Shown: positions 9,017 through 18,708, numbered from the stretch's first letter. The stretch: 60,256 nucleotides of DNA from CAYQDB01 sp964416195 (GCA_964416195.1 CAYQDB010000013.1:1-60256), one strand, 5' to 3'. Program-made: numbers and translations. The notes: a model not told the origin generated them from the letters alone.

Positions 9017-11002
9017 TCAATTCGTTCTCAGCACCTTTAACATTGTGGCACACCGATCCGTCTTCACATACACCAAGTATACCCCAGCAGCCACAACCCT
9101 CCCCTCTTGGTTGCGGCCATTCCAGGTATATATTATATCGGCAGGGGGGACATAACTGTTGACTTTCTCCCACACCTTTTCTCCGGCGATGTTAAAGATC
9201 GAAATGGAGCTCAGCCTTCCAACGCTCGATCTTACAAAAATCCTGATGATATCGGTAAATGGATTGGGAGCTGCAGTGATCTGCAACTCCGAGGCAGCGT
9301 GCGTTTCCAGGAAAGCGTATGCTGTGTCAGCAAAATAGCCGACATCGGCCACCAGACCGATGCGTACCAAAGGTGCATTTTCTACCAAGCCGAAGATTTC
9401 CAGGTAGCCGGTCCCGTCACCGTGATCGGCAAACGTCGCGGAAGGTGGGAGATCAAAGGCTTTCAATACAGGAATCGAATCCGATCGTCCGGAAGTTGTG
9501 ATAGGGACGGAAATGAGCCGGCTGATAGTCACTTGAATCGTGTCTATGGAATCAATCCTGATGATGTAGGCTGAGCGGGCAGCATCAAAAAGCCCGTATC
9601 CGTAGTCGTTGTCGGGGTGTGCGCTTCTGTCGCCATTCTGACGAATCAGATCGCGCAGCTCGGCAGCGGTCAGGCTGTTGTCATGTTCCAGCGCCAGGGT
9701 TGCGCCTCCGGTAGTGAGTGGCGTGGAAAATGAGGTGCCGGAGACGGCGGCATACTCGCCGCTATTTGTAGCCGCTACGACATCTACGCCGAGTGTCACA
9801 ATGTCAGGCTTGGTGCGCCCGTCGGCAGTAGGGCCGGGCGATGAGAACGTGGCCACAACTGAATCCGCTCCTACTGCACCGACCGCGAGCACAGAATCGC
9901 CATCAGCCGGTGCTACAATATGCTTCCAGGGCATACGCCGGTGATTGCCAGCGGCGTTGAGAACGAGAATGTTTTTGGAGGCGGCAATATCGGCAGCGAT
10001 CGTAATCAGGGCAGTATTGCCGTCAAGGTCCTCAAAGGAATAGCTGCCCGAGTCGGTGAATTCGGTATAGCCCACCGAGGAGCTGATAATATCGACGCCT
10101 ATGGAGTCGGCCCATTCCGCGGCTCTTATCCAGTTGTCTTCCTCAAGCTTTATTTCAGTGTCGTGACAGGTTATTTCGGTCTTGGCCAGGAGGAAGTCGG
10201 CTCCGGCGGCAATACCTATTAATGTATCCGGGACATTGCCTCCGATCACGCTGAATACCATCGTGCCGTGACTATTCTGGTGGTTGCTGGGATTAGTATC
10301 TTCCGGGCACTCAGGCCCATCAACAGCTGTATCATTGTTAATGAAATCGTAGGTGGTTGCTATGTGCGTCGAATCAAAAACACGGAGATTGATCTCAAAA
10401 CCGGTGTCAAAAAGGGCAATCATCACCCCTTTGCCGGTCAATCCCGCCTGATGCAGTTTCACGGCATTGATGAACCGGTTCTGGAAGAGTGTAGGTCCAT
10501 AGGCCAGGGCGGTTGCTTTTGTTGGAAAATCTTTCGTTCGCAGCAACCGAATCTCCGGGGGGAATGCGGTACTGAGAGTTCGCACGAGATCGATCCGTTT
10601 TATAAATGAAAGAGACTTCAGCTTCTTGAGCTGATCGGAGTCAGCTTCGACCGAGACCGCCCGCAACCACTTCGACACGCCTCTGATGTGGGCGCCAGTG
10701 CTTTTTATCTGCGCCAGGGCATCTTGAGAGATCGCGTAGTCGTGCCCATCGACAAGCAATGTGACCGGATCAACCTTTGCCCGACGGGTGCGGGCTTTAT
10801 CGGTGAGTGGAGCGGGAAGAGAATCAACGGCACTATCATTTAGAAATAGCCACAATTTATGGTAAATATCGGGAGGGGAGTTCTGAACTGCACATCGTGC
10901 CTGCTCGGTGACTACATTACCCTGCTGAGCCAAAAGAGAGGATGACCAGAACACGGCCAGTAGAGCTATTCTCGAGCAGAGTCTAATATTTAATTGCAAC
11001 AT
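9017..11002 (-). CDS. Secreted subtilisin-like serine protease with FlgD-like/T9SS-type C-terminal domain
   Basis: S8-family peptidase, 661 residues. A signal peptide (about 1-25, ending LLAQ) is followed by a propeptide-like region, then the catalytic domain with Asp199 (ALFDTG), His245 (NSHGT), oxyanion Asn near 353 (NAAGN) and Ser424 (SGTSFSTP). The last 90 residues (APNPF, FNIAGEKVW, YTWNGRNQEGRVVAAGVYLV) form the FlgD-like Ig fold common at the C-terminus of exported proteins in FCB-group bacteria, often acting as a type IX secretion signal. Likely exported or surface-bound. Monocistronic. Confidence 0.9.
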   Translation of the reverse strand: MLQLNIRLCSRIALLAVFWSSSLLAQQGNVVTEQARCAVQNSPPDIYHKLWLFLNDSAVDSLPAPLTDKARTRRAKVDPVTLLVDGHDYAISQDALAQIKSTGAHIRGVSKWLRAVSVEADSDQLKKLKSLSFIKRIDLVRTLSTAFPPEIRLLRTKDFPTKATALAYGPTLFQNRFINAVKLHQAGLTGKGVMIALFDTGFEINLRVFDSTHIATTYDFINNDTAVDGPECPEDTNPSNHQNSHGTMVFSVIGGNVPDTLIGIAAGADFLLAKTEITCHDTEIKLEEDNWIRAAEWADSIGVDIISSSVGYTEFTDSGSYSFEDLDGNTALITIAADIAASKNILVLNAAGNHRRMPWKHIVAPADGDSVLAVGAVGADSVVATFSSPGPTADGRTKPDIVTLGVDVVAATNSGEYAAVSGTSFSTPLTTGGATLALEHDNSLTAAELRDLIRQNGDRSAHPDNDYGYGLFDAARSAYIIRIDSIDTIQVTISRLISVPITTSGRSDSIPVLKAFDLPPSATFADHGDGTGYLEIFGLVENAPLVRIGLVADVGYFADTAYAFLETHAASELQITAAPNPFTDIIRIFVRSSVGRLSSISIFNIAGEKVWEKVNSYVPPADIIYTWNGRNQEGRVVAAGVYLVYVKTDRCATMLKVLRTN

Positions 11003-11098
11003 TGTCGCTCACCGTAAATCGTCAAATGGGGGAAACAAAGCCTCGGAGAGATGGTATCTGAAACGCACCGGCAGCACCAAAAACACGCCATCGCATGG

Positions 11099-11824
11099 CT
11101 ATAGTACCTTGGCAAGGAACTCGCGCGTGCGGTGGTTTTGTGGATTGACGAGGATTTGTTCGGGGGGGCCTATTTCGAGTATTTTCCCTTTGTCGAGAAA
11201 CATCACCCGGTCGGCCATCTCGCGGGCGAAGCCCATTTCGTGTGTAACTACGAGCATTGTCATTCCCTCGTGCGCCAGTTGCTTCATCACATCCAGCACT
11301 TCGCCGATCATCTCCGGGTCCAGCGCGGAAGTGACCTCGTCGAACAGCATAACCTTGGGATTCATGGCCAGCGCCCGCGCAATCGCCACCCGTTGTTTCT
11401 GGCCACCTGACAACTGTGCCGGGTATGCGTCTATCTTGTCCTCAAGGCCGACCTTGCACAGTAGCTCTTTTGATATTCGGGTGGCTTCGGCGCGAGACCG
11501 TTTCCGTACGACTCGCTGGGCCAGGTTGATATTATTCAGCACCGACAGATGTGGAAAGAGATTGAACTGCTGAAAGACCATACCGACCTCGAGACGGACC
11601 CGGTGAATATCACGTTGCTTTCTGTCAATCTTGATGTCGTCGATGTTCATTTCTCCCTCATGTATCTCTTCGAGGGCGTTCAAACACCGCAGGAGGGTGG
11701 ATTTGCCGGAACCGGAGGGACCAATAATAACAACCACCTCTCCTTTCTCGACAGCCAGAGTTACCCCGTTGAGCGCCTCTACTGACCCGAAGCGACAAGC
11801 TACCTCTTTGAGTTCAACGAACAT
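11099..11824 (-). CDS. Polar amino acid ABC transporter, ATP-binding protein
   Basis: GlnQ/HisP-type ATPase of 241 residues, energising amino acid import. Walker A GPSGSGKS (35-42), Q-loop region, signature LSGGQ, Walker B KVMLFDE and the switch His in VVTHEMGFA are all present. The ATG at 11824 has GGAG nine bases upstream; the frame extends further, but into the permease gene. It overlaps the permease end by 11 bases, so the two are one operon. Confidence 0.93.
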   Translation of the reverse strand: MFVELKEVACRFGSVEALNGVTLAVEKGEVVVIIGPSGSGKSTLLRCLNALEEIHEGEMNIDDIKIDRKQRDIHRVRLEVGMVFQQFNLFPHLSVLNNINLAQRVVRKRSRAEATRISKELLCKVGLEDKIDAYPAQLSGGQKQRVAIARALAMNPKVMLFDEVTSALDPEMIGEVLDVMKQLAHEGMTMLVVTHEMGFAREMADRVMFLDKGKILEIGPPEQILVNPQNHRTREFLAKVL

Positions 11825-12500
11825 CGTGGCTTGCTCCATATCCGTGGACGGCAGCCCGCTTTTCAAGATAGTGCACCAGCCGTGTCAACGATAGCGTCAT
11901 AACAAGGTAGATAGCGCCCACGACCACCCAGGTGTGGAAATCAAGAAAAGTCTCACTGGCATGCTCCCGTCCTGCGCGAGTCAGTTCACGCAAACCGATG
12001 ATCGAAACAAGCGAGGAGTCCTTCAGACAGGCAATAAACTCATTTGCGCACGGCGGCACGACAATGCGGAATGATTGTGGGAGGATGATGTGCCGCAGGG
12101 TTTGCCATCGGGTCATTCCCAGCGACATGGCGGCTTCATGTTGTCCGTAATCGATGGCCTCGATACCGGAGCGAAAAATCTCTGCCATATAGGCACCGTA
12201 ACAGACTCCTACTGCTAATACGCCGGCGACAAAGCGATCCAGATTGATAAACTTCCCGAGGCCGAAATAGAAGAAAAAGATCAGCACCAATAGTGGTATC
12301 CCCCGCAGCACATTGATATAAGCCCCGGCGATCCACTGGATTGCCCGGTTGCTGCAAATACGCGCTACGCCAAAAACAAGCCCCAGAAACAGGGCAATTA
12401 GATAGGCTAAGACGCTGATAGCTATCGTCCAGTGAACAGCCTGGATGAGGTAGAAGAATATAGTAGAGAGAATCTTAAGTTGTTCGCAAAGCCACGGCAT
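11814..12500 (-). CDS. Polar amino acid ABC transporter, permease
   Basis: Inner-membrane permease of the HisM/GlnP type, 228 residues. Several hydrophobic segments are visible, plus the family motif around RGIPLLVLIFFFYFGLG and the EAA loop (HEAAMSLGMTRWQTLRHIILPQ). ATG 12500 has AGGGA five to six bases upstream. No periplasmic solute-binding protein gene is next to this pair, so the substrate cannot be told; the binding protein must be encoded elsewhere. Confidence 0.92.
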   Translation of the reverse strand: MPWLCEQLKILSTIFFYLIQAVHWTIAISVLAYLIALFLGLVFGVARICSNRAIQWIAGAYINVLRGIPLLVLIFFFYFGLGKFINLDRFVAGVLAVGVCYGAYMAEIFRSGIEAIDYGQHEAAMSLGMTRWQTLRHIILPQSFRIVVPPCANEFIACLKDSSLVSIIGLRELTRAGREHASETFLDFHTWVVVGAIYLVMTLSLTRLVHYLEKRAAVHGYGASHDVR

Positions 12501-12689
12501 AGACGTCCCTATCTTATGATATATAATAACCAACACAACCTGCGACGTCAAGATTGAGAGATTGAGGGTAATGCCCCACTCAGTCATCAGCTATGTATCA
12601 GAAGATTCTGCTGTGTAGCTGCTACTTTGCCTGACGGTTCCTCTTTGCATGTGTGTTTCAGGCAATGGCTTGGAGCTGTCGGGCCGAGT

Positions 12690-12863
12690 GAGGTTGTCTC
12701 AAAAGTTGGTTCCAGTTGAATTAGATCTACACCAAATGAGGCCGCCATTCTCTAACTCCGCGTAGCGGCAGGCTTTATGTCCACAGGTGGCGTTGTCACG
12801 TTTAGGCGGGAGACAAGCCCCCATTCTACGCAAGACAGGACAGTTACCTTTTGAGACAGCCCC
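12690..12863. repeat. MITE-like element with GAGGYTGTCTCAAAAG ends, copy A
   Basis: About 174 bases bounded by GAGGTTGTCTCAAAAG on the left and the inverted CTTTTGAGACAGCCCC on the right. Copies B (48938-49112) and C (52833-52996) have the same ends and nearly the same length but different interiors. No ORF is inside. The pattern fits a non-autonomous transposon mobilised by an IS not present here. The remainder of 12588-13011 shows no gene. Confidence 0.6.
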
Positions 12864-13011
12864 GATTCACTTGACAACATCTCACGGTGAATACCAGATT
12901 TTAGAACAGCCTCCCCAAGTCTGCCGCCATTGATATTGATTATGAAACAGATTTCTCGTTTATTCGTTGAGACCTTTTAGAGATTATCACAACGACAAAG
13001 GGAAGGAAAAG

Positions 13012-13407
13012 ATGAAACCAAGTACCATTACAGGATTCCTGGGAGTCATTCTGGTTGGGCTGGGTGTTTTCATGCTGGTAAAGCCCGTCGGTCATGGAGG
13101 GATTATACCCCTTCTCATCGGTGGCGCGCTGATATTCCAGGCCTTAAGGGGAGGGCGGGTGGCCACCCTTGTTTTTGGCCATACCTGCATTGTTGTCGGG
13201 GCATACCTGATTACCTGGGGAATTCTGTTGTTGCCGTATTCCGAACCAAGGATGGCCCATATTTTCGGACGTCCCCTCTTCTGGGGAATTTTCTCACTGA
13301 TGGGCGGCATCTGCGCAATTTTTCACGGTTTCTGCCGTTGTATAACAAAACAAGTGGACCAATTCGAAGGGAATCAAAAGGCAAAGACAGTTACGAAGAC
13401 AACCTGA
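13012..13407 (+). CDS. Small integral membrane protein, unknown function
   Basis: 131 residues, not recognised. It is mostly four hydrophobic segments (about 7-24, 30-42, 50-72, 80-105) with Gly-rich turns and a short Lys-rich cytoplasmic-type tail. ATG 13012 is preceded by GGAAGG. An upstream in-frame extension lacks a ribosome-binding site. No neighbours in the same operon; it converges on the AsmA gene with a hairpin repeat between. Confidence 0.65.
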   Translation: MKPSTITGFLGVILVGLGVFMLVKPVGHGGIIPLLIGGALIFQALRGGRVATLVFGHTCIVVGAYLITWGILLLPYSEPRMAHIFGRPLFWGIFSLMGGICAIFHGFCRCITKQVDQFEGNQKAKTVTKTT

Positions 13408-13452
13408 GACAGTTTTTTTAAGTTTACTGCACGACTAATAGGCCAATGGCAG

Positions 13453-13493
13453 GTTGGGCTCCGAATGGAGTGGAGCGAAAGGAGAAACCCAAC
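13453..13493. terminator. Hairpin repeat of family D, probable terminator between convergent genes
   Basis: GTTGGG (13453-13458) pairs with CCCAAC (13488-13493), with inner arms GCTCC/GGAG. A T run follows on the plus strand (13499-13504). A related element is at 16461-16501; both read GTYGGGYTCCGAAT...GAGAAACCCRAC, so this is also a dispersed repeat. Confidence 0.5.
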
Positions 13494-13496
13494 ATG

Positions 13497-16340
13497 CTAT
13501 TTTTTATCTTTCTTTTTGAAAAGGTCCTTTAGGAAGTTACCGGCTTCCTTGGAGAGGTTGTCCTTAGCGTTTTTTCCCAGCGAGGAATAGTCAAAGTTGA
13601 CTTTGGGTTTATCAATGGTACCACCGATGGCGAGAGGAAGCTTGATGCGGTCAACGCTCTGATCGCCGAGCAAACTGGCCAATCCGCCCAGTAGGCCGCC
13701 CTGCGATATCAAGTGTGCTGTCCAATCTCGGGACAACAGAAGCGAGCCCCTGTAGTCGATTTCCCCATCGAAGGAGTAAAACCCGTCAAGCTCCAGATTG
13801 CCGGCGTTGCCAACCTCTGTTTTAAGCTTGTCAACGCGGACCTTCCCGTCCTTAACCGCTATGTTTGTGCTAAGCTCCTTGAGCGGCTGTTCGCGTTCAA
13901 ATGACTGACCTGCTTGTTTTGCCAGCCCTGCAATAGCGGAGTAAAGCAGCCCGGAGGTGACGATTTTGCCGTCGTGTATGTCGGCCTTGCCGTTCATGGT
14001 CAACGAATTGAGAAACTCATCCGGTTCCCAACCACTGGCTTGGTAAGTTCCGTCAACATTGGTCTTCCCAAACAGGTGACCACCGAATTTCGAAAAGCGA
14101 CTTACAAAATCGTCAGCCTCGATCTGTGTCGCTTTGAAGTCGCCTGTGTAACGAGGGTTATCAAAATCGCTTAAATCAATAGTGGTGCTGCCGGCGACAT
14201 CGCCCGAGTAAACTTTACCGGTTGTACTATAGCACTTGATCCTGCGGTTTTGAATCTTGAGCTTCCCCGTCAGGTGGGTGAACTCCACTTGGCTGTACAC
14301 GAGGGTGTCGATTTTGAAGTTGCCCTGTCCATCTATGTCGGGCAAAATAAGCGGGGGGACGGAATCAGCCGGCAGTGCAGCCCGGTTGGTGCCGGAACCG
14401 GGAACCGCTTCAGGGAAAAGTCTATCCGTGTCAAAGCGATGTGAAGTGAGCATAAAGACGAACTGGGGTTTTTTCAGTTTGCTGCGATCGACCGATTCTA
14501 TCGGCAGCAAATAGGGCAGGGGATCGATCAGTTTGCCTGAAAATGTAACATCGCTGGACTCAAACTTGACCACCATATCGTTTACCGCTATTGTGTCCGG
14601 CCCCATGCGCATATTCGCCTCGAAGTATTGAATTGGTTCCGGTAGCAGACTGTCGGTAAAAGAAGCGTTGGTAATTGATAATTCCCCTCGCGGCTTGAGG
14701 GTGGCTATGTCGGTGGCGTCGCCGGTTACGTCCAGATTGATGTTGATTGTTCCCTTCAACTCCGGATTGCCCACAGGCGGCATAAAGGGACTAAACATGG
14801 CCAGATCAAGTTGGCCGCCCACGTGGGCATCCAACGAGACAGGGATTTGCTTTGCCTGTTGTGTTTCCGTCATCATAAACGGTACCAGGTTGACGATACG
14901 CCCGGAGAGGTCTACGCGGCCGGACGATATCCTGGCCGACAATTTCTTGATGCGAGTGATCGTATTGTCGAAGTAGACGTCAAGGGAAAAGGATTCGATC
15001 GGCTCAGGCAACAGCTTTGAATTGTAACTTCCTTCCGGAATCAATAGCGATCCTGAAAAATCCAGGTTCTTGGCATCCTTTGCGCGCCCCGACACTTTGA
15101 TGTCGAAATCCGTTTTCCCGGAAAGCTCATGGTTGTCCTTTGCGGGTAGGAAGGGTTTAAGATAGGCTAAGTCGAACCTGCCAGTTAGTGCCCCATTGAC
15201 GATGGGGTCATCGAAATTGTCGACAACAAGGTGACCCTTCAGAGGTTGACCGTCAAAGGTGCCCTCTTCGATATTCATGCGCACATTATCGGGCTTGAAA
15301 TCAACCAACGCCTCTCGTAACTGAAGCTGCCCGGCCAGGTCCTTTTTGGACATGGTCATATCGCTGATGACAGCAGTCCCGGCATACGAAATCGGCTCTT
15401 TCCTGCTATTGTCATACTCAAGGTTGACATCGAGGGAGAAGTCGCCCCCTATAGAGAAATCTCCCAGTTCGGCAAGCTGATCCTTGGGTAGTAACGAGAA
15501 AAGGTCTTTGACCGAGATTGTCCCGGATTTGATGCCAGCACGAGCCTTGAAAGAGCTGTCGGTATACGTCAGGTCTCCCGTTAAGGTCAAAGCCAGTTTG
15601 TTGACAGCTAATTGCGCTTCCTTCACTGAGAGATACCCCTGTGCCACCTCGTATGCTGCTCTGTAATGAAGCTCACACGAAAGGGATGGAAGCGGTTTCT
15701 CAGTTGCGATCAGGACGCTGTCGACAGTAACTCTGCCGGATGATTCGTAGAAATCCCGACGCGGGTTCTTTAGAGCTGTGGACAGGTCTAGCCCTTTCAG
15801 ATGAATCTGTATATGAGAGCTGTCATCGAGGTAGTCAAGACTGCCGCCGTTGATCTCAAGGCGTTCAAAACTCACGGCAGCGGCAGCGGCTTTGGTCTCG
15901 GGAGCCAGTTTCTCTGTCGGTGCCTGTGGCGCTGCCTTTTCAGGGAAAGTGAAGGTGTAATTATTGGTGCCATCGATCCTTTTGATCATCACGATGTGAG
16001 GATTGTCAATGACCAGCTTATCAACACGGTACTTGCTGGAAAGCAGCGGCAATATCTGAAGTTTTAGGTCCACCACATCGGCAGCCAGAAGGTTGCCCGC
16101 TTTCATACTGGGTGGGCTGCCGACGGTGACGGTTTTCAACTCGATGCCCAGCCCACCCCACAACGATACAGACACATCCTCGACGCCGATAGGCCGCCCC
16201 AGCATCTTGCTGCCCCGCTCGATGGCAAGCGCTTTGGCCTTTTCCACCGGGAAGAACAGCTTGAGACCAACAGCGAGCATAATCAGCAGGACGATCAGAA
16301 CGGCCACAGTCCAACCGAGTATTTTTAGCAGCTTTTTCAT
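13497..16340 (-). CDS. AsmA family protein
   Basis: Large envelope protein of 947 residues, related to AsmA/YhjG/TamB-type proteins thought to carry lipids between the inner and outer membranes. One N-terminal transmembrane helix (about 6-28) precedes a long beta-rich region with repeated AsmA-type segments (GELSITNASF, SGSLLIPEGSY, GRVDLSGRI) and the C-terminal AsmA_2 domain; it ends in a Lys-rich tail. ATG 16340 is used, because the codon before it is TTG. Consistent with a diderm cell. Confidence 0.88.
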   Translation of the reverse strand: MKKLLKILGWTVAVLIVLLIMLAVGLKLFFPVEKAKALAIERGSKMLGRPIGVEDVSVSLWGGLGIELKTVTVGSPPSMKAGNLLAADVVDLKLQILPLLSSKYRVDKLVIDNPHIVMIKRIDGTNNYTFTFPEKAAPQAPTEKLAPETKAAAAAVSFERLEINGGSLDYLDDSSHIQIHLKGLDLSTALKNPRRDFYESSGRVTVDSVLIATEKPLPSLSCELHYRAAYEVAQGYLSVKEAQLAVNKLALTLTGDLTYTDSSFKARAGIKSGTISVKDLFSLLPKDQLAELGDFSIGGDFSLDVNLEYDNSRKEPISYAGTAVISDMTMSKKDLAGQLQLREALVDFKPDNVRMNIEEGTFDGQPLKGHLVVDNFDDPIVNGALTGRFDLAYLKPFLPAKDNHELSGKTDFDIKVSGRAKDAKNLDFSGSLLIPEGSYNSKLLPEPIESFSLDVYFDNTITRIKKLSARISSGRVDLSGRIVNLVPFMMTETQQAKQIPVSLDAHVGGQLDLAMFSPFMPPVGNPELKGTININLDVTGDATDIATLKPRGELSITNASFTDSLLPEPIQYFEANMRMGPDTIAVNDMVVKFESSDVTFSGKLIDPLPYLLPIESVDRSKLKKPQFVFMLTSHRFDTDRLFPEAVPGSGTNRAALPADSVPPLILPDIDGQGNFKIDTLVYSQVEFTHLTGKLKIQNRRIKCYSTTGKVYSGDVAGSTTIDLSDFDNPRYTGDFKATQIEADDFVSRFSKFGGHLFGKTNVDGTYQASGWEPDEFLNSLTMNGKADIHDGKIVTSGLLYSAIAGLAKQAGQSFEREQPLKELSTNIAVKDGKVRVDKLKTEVGNAGNLELDGFYSFDGEIDYRGSLLLSRDWTAHLISQGGLLGGLASLLGDQSVDRIKLPLAIGGTIDKPKVNFDYSSLGKNAKDNLSKEAGNFLKDLFKKKDKK

Positions 16341-16460
16341 CAATATTTCTCTGTTTACGGTTTCTTACACGATTTAAACAGGATAGTTCGGTTACGCCTG
16401 ACAATCAATTAAAAAACCAGTAGGTCAAAAGCCCTGTGAGGTTGTGACATAAGAGAGTAG

Positions 16461-16501
16461 GTCGGGTTCCGAATCCGCCTCTGGCGGATGAGAAACCCGA
16501 C
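16461..16501. repeat. Hairpin repeat of family D, second copy
   Basis: GTCGGGTT (16461-16468) pairs with AACCCGAC (16494-16501); inside is a second stem ATCCGCC/GGCGGAT. It shares the GTYGGGYTCCGAAT and GAGAAACCCRAC ends with the hairpin at 13453-13493. The two copies flank the AsmA gene. Confidence 0.5.
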
Positions 16502-16553
16502 AATATCTTTTCCGGAACAATACAAACGGGGCGGTTGTTATAGAAAATAACTT

Positions 16554-16727
16554 ATGGGTTTACTTGATAAGCTGTTCAATCGACCTCCGAAGTCGGCTAT
16601 GAATCTTGGACGAAATGCTCCTTGCTGGTGCGGCAGCGGCAAGAAGTATAAGAAGTGTCACTATGAATCGGATCAGAAGTACTTCAATAGCAAAATTATG
16701 GACGCTGCCTGCAAAACCTCCGGCTGA
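16554..16727 (+). CDS. Small SEC-C motif protein
   Basis: A 57-residue protein with a SEC-C zinc-binding motif, CWCGSGKKYKKCH, at residues 24-36, like the C-terminal tail of SecA and many small proteins. It starts MGLLDKLFNRPPKSAMNLGRN and ends 20 residues after the motif. SEC-C modules bind zinc and often mediate contact with SecB, ribosomes or other partners. The frame is intact, but no clear ribosome-binding site is seen before ATG 16554. The motif itself makes the call reliable. Confidence 0.75.
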   Translation: MGLLDKLFNRPPKSAMNLGRNAPCWCGSGKKYKKCHYESDQKYFNSKIMDAACKTSG

Positions 16728-16794
16728 AGGAGGTAAACGAGGTGAGTTTCACCTCTTTTAATTCAGCCGTTTCCCGGCCTTTATCAACATCCTG

Positions 16795-17472
16795 TTAGAG
16801 ATCGAGTGTTTCTCCCGGCTTCATAATAATAACCTCGGCACCGGAGACCTTGGAGGCGAAATCTTCCGGTTTTACCTCAATAAGCGGCCAGGTGCCGTAG
16901 TGGATAGGAACCACTTTTTTCGGTTGCAAGAACTCAACGGCTTTCACGGCATCGTCTATCCCCATAGTAAAGTTATCCCCTATGGGAATAAAAGCCAGGT
17001 CTATCTTGTTCATTTCACCGATCAGCTTCATGTCGTAAAATAGGCCGGTGTCGCCGGGGTGGTAGACTGTTTTGCCGCCGATTCTCACCAGGAATCCAAC
17101 CGGCGGGCCGGTGTAGCGCGAGGCATCGTCGCCGAAGCCGCCGCCGTGGTGGGCGATAGTCAATTTTACTCGCCCGAAGTCAAAGTCATGGGCGCCGCCA
17201 ATGTGCATCGGGTGAATGTTTGCTCCCGCAACACCGCACAGGTTGGCCAGTTCGTAACTGGCAATGACCATGGCGCCTGTTCGCTTGGCAATCGAGACAG
17301 CGTCGCCGAGGTGGTCGCCGTGGCCATGGGTGACCAGAACGTAGTTGACGTCGATCTCGTCTGCCTTGACTACAGCCTGCGGGTTGCCGGTTATAAAGGG
17401 GTCGATAATGAGCTTGTGTTTACCTTCAGTAATGGTCACGCAGGAATGGCCTAAGAATCGTATCCGGGGCAT
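16795..17472 (-). CDS. UPF0173 metal-dependent hydrolase (metallo-beta-lactamase fold)
   Basis: 225 residues of the MBL-fold UPF0173 family (B. subtilis YtkL). It starts MPRIRFLGHS; the metal motif is THGHGDHLGD, with further ligands in HHGG, HPGDTG and VPIHYGTWP. AGGAGG is seven bases upstream of ATG 17472. Substrate unknown; members hydrolyse small molecules. Monocistronic, with a 330-base gap before the next gene in which nothing clear is seen. Confidence 0.9.
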   Translation of the reverse strand: MPRIRFLGHSCVTITEGKHKLIIDPFITGNPQAVVKADEIDVNYVLVTHGHGDHLGDAVSIAKRTGAMVIASYELANLCGVAGANIHPMHIGGAHDFDFGRVKLTIAHHGGGFGDDASRYTGPPVGFLVRIGGKTVYHPGDTGLFYDMKLIGEMNKIDLAFIPIGDNFTMGIDDAVKAVEFLQPKKVVPIHYGTWPLIEVKPEDFASKVSGAEVIIMKPGETLDL

Positions 17473-17802
17473 AGCTTCCTCCTTGGTCTGTGCTTTCTTG
17501 CGAATCCTTTGTCCGAAAGAAACAAGTCTCCACGATACTTGTCAAGGCAGATAGAGCTATTCCAGTTGAGCGGGATCGGCCAATGCCTGTCTTCAGCCAT
17601 TAACAGGAGAGCCATTCCTCTGCGCTTCCTCTTGAGTTGAGGAAGTTCTATTTGACTTCGCTTGTTTTATCTGCTAATTCAAGAATTGGAAAAACAGGCA
17701 CAATAATAACAACCCCCAACAACAAAGGAGAGAACATTTGAATCCTTAACTGATAGGATATCCACATACACCAGGTAGCGATTGCCTGAGAGAGGAGAGA
17801 TG

Positions 17803-18708
17803 ATGCGCGATTCGAAGAGAATTTGGAGTATGGTTCTATTGCTGGCGTTACTTGTATCAGGAGCTGCGGTTCAAGCAGAAGATAAGACGGTGAGTGGCTG
17901 GCAATCATCACTTATTACAGACCTGACAGCAACCCAGACTGCCTATTCAGATTCCTGGCAGGGTGGAGAAGCGGGGTCGATCAACTGGGTGGGTAACCTC
18001 AATGGCTTAGCGGAGAAACAGGCATCGGCCTGGTTCAACTTCAAGTCGGCCCTGAAGATGTCATACGGTCAGACGATGACTCAGGACGCCGAGACGAAGG
18101 ACTGGAGCAAACCCACGAAATCCACAGATCTGATTGACTGGGAAAACGTGGGACGTTTTACCTTCGGCATGTATGTTGATCCTTATGCCGCCTTCAGATT
18201 GGAAACACAGTTTATGGATGCCTCGGTGGAAGACAAAAAGCGTTATTTCACGCCCATGAAACTCACAGAATCAGCCGGTATAGCTCGGATGTTCTACCAC
18301 AAGGACAAAGATCAGATAGTCAGTCGTCTGGGCTTGGCCCTCCGCCAGATAGTTACCGAAGCAATAGTCGATGAATATCTCAGCACTGAACGCGCAACTG
18401 CCACTGATGGCGGCATAGAATCAGTGACAGACGCTAATCTTTCTCTCAGCGACCGCTTGAAGTACACCGGCAAGCTGACACTGTACAAGGCTCTCTTTTT
18501 CTCCGACAAAGACGATTTCGCAGGAACGGAGTTTGAGGACGATTGGCAGGCAATTGACGTCAACTGGGAGAACATCGTTAACGTCCGCATTACCAAGGTG
18601 ATTACGGTGAACTTCTATACCCAATTCCTCTATGACAAGCAGGTGAGTCGCAAAGGAAGATTCAAACAGACGCTCGGCGTTGGCCTTGTCTTTCAACTGA
18701 TATGGTGA
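17803..18708 (+). CDS. DUF3078-like outer-membrane protein
   Basis: 301 residues with a signal peptide (about 1-25, ending AVQA). The mature part is beta-rich with alternating aromatic residues and ends in Trp (VFQLIW), as outer-membrane barrels do. Patterns such as GEAGSINWVGNLNGLAEKQ, NFKSALKMSYGQT and the closing LGVGLVF strand match DUF3078 proteins known mostly from Bacteroidetes and relatives. Two adjacent ATGs occur; the second (17803) has the better distance from AGGAG. Function unknown. Confidence 0.75.
   Translation: MRDSKRIWSMVLLLALLVSGAAVQAEDKTVSGWQSSLITDLTATQTAYSDSWQGGEAGSINWVGNLNGLAEKQASAWFNFKSALKMSYGQTMTQDAETKDWSKPTKSTDLIDWENVGRFTFGMYVDPYAAFRLETQFMDASVEDKKRYFTPMKLTESAGIARMFYHKDKDQIVSRLGLALRQIVTEAIVDEYLSTERATATDGGIESVTDANLSLSDRLKYTGKLTLYKALFFSDKDDFAGTEFEDDWQAIDVNWENIVNVRITKVITVNFYTQFLYDKQVSRKGRFKQTLGVGLVFQLIW

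Noticed and set aside
12690..12863. Degenerate IS element with a transposase
   Set aside because: Only inverted ends and no transposase frame are present; recorded as MITE-like instead.
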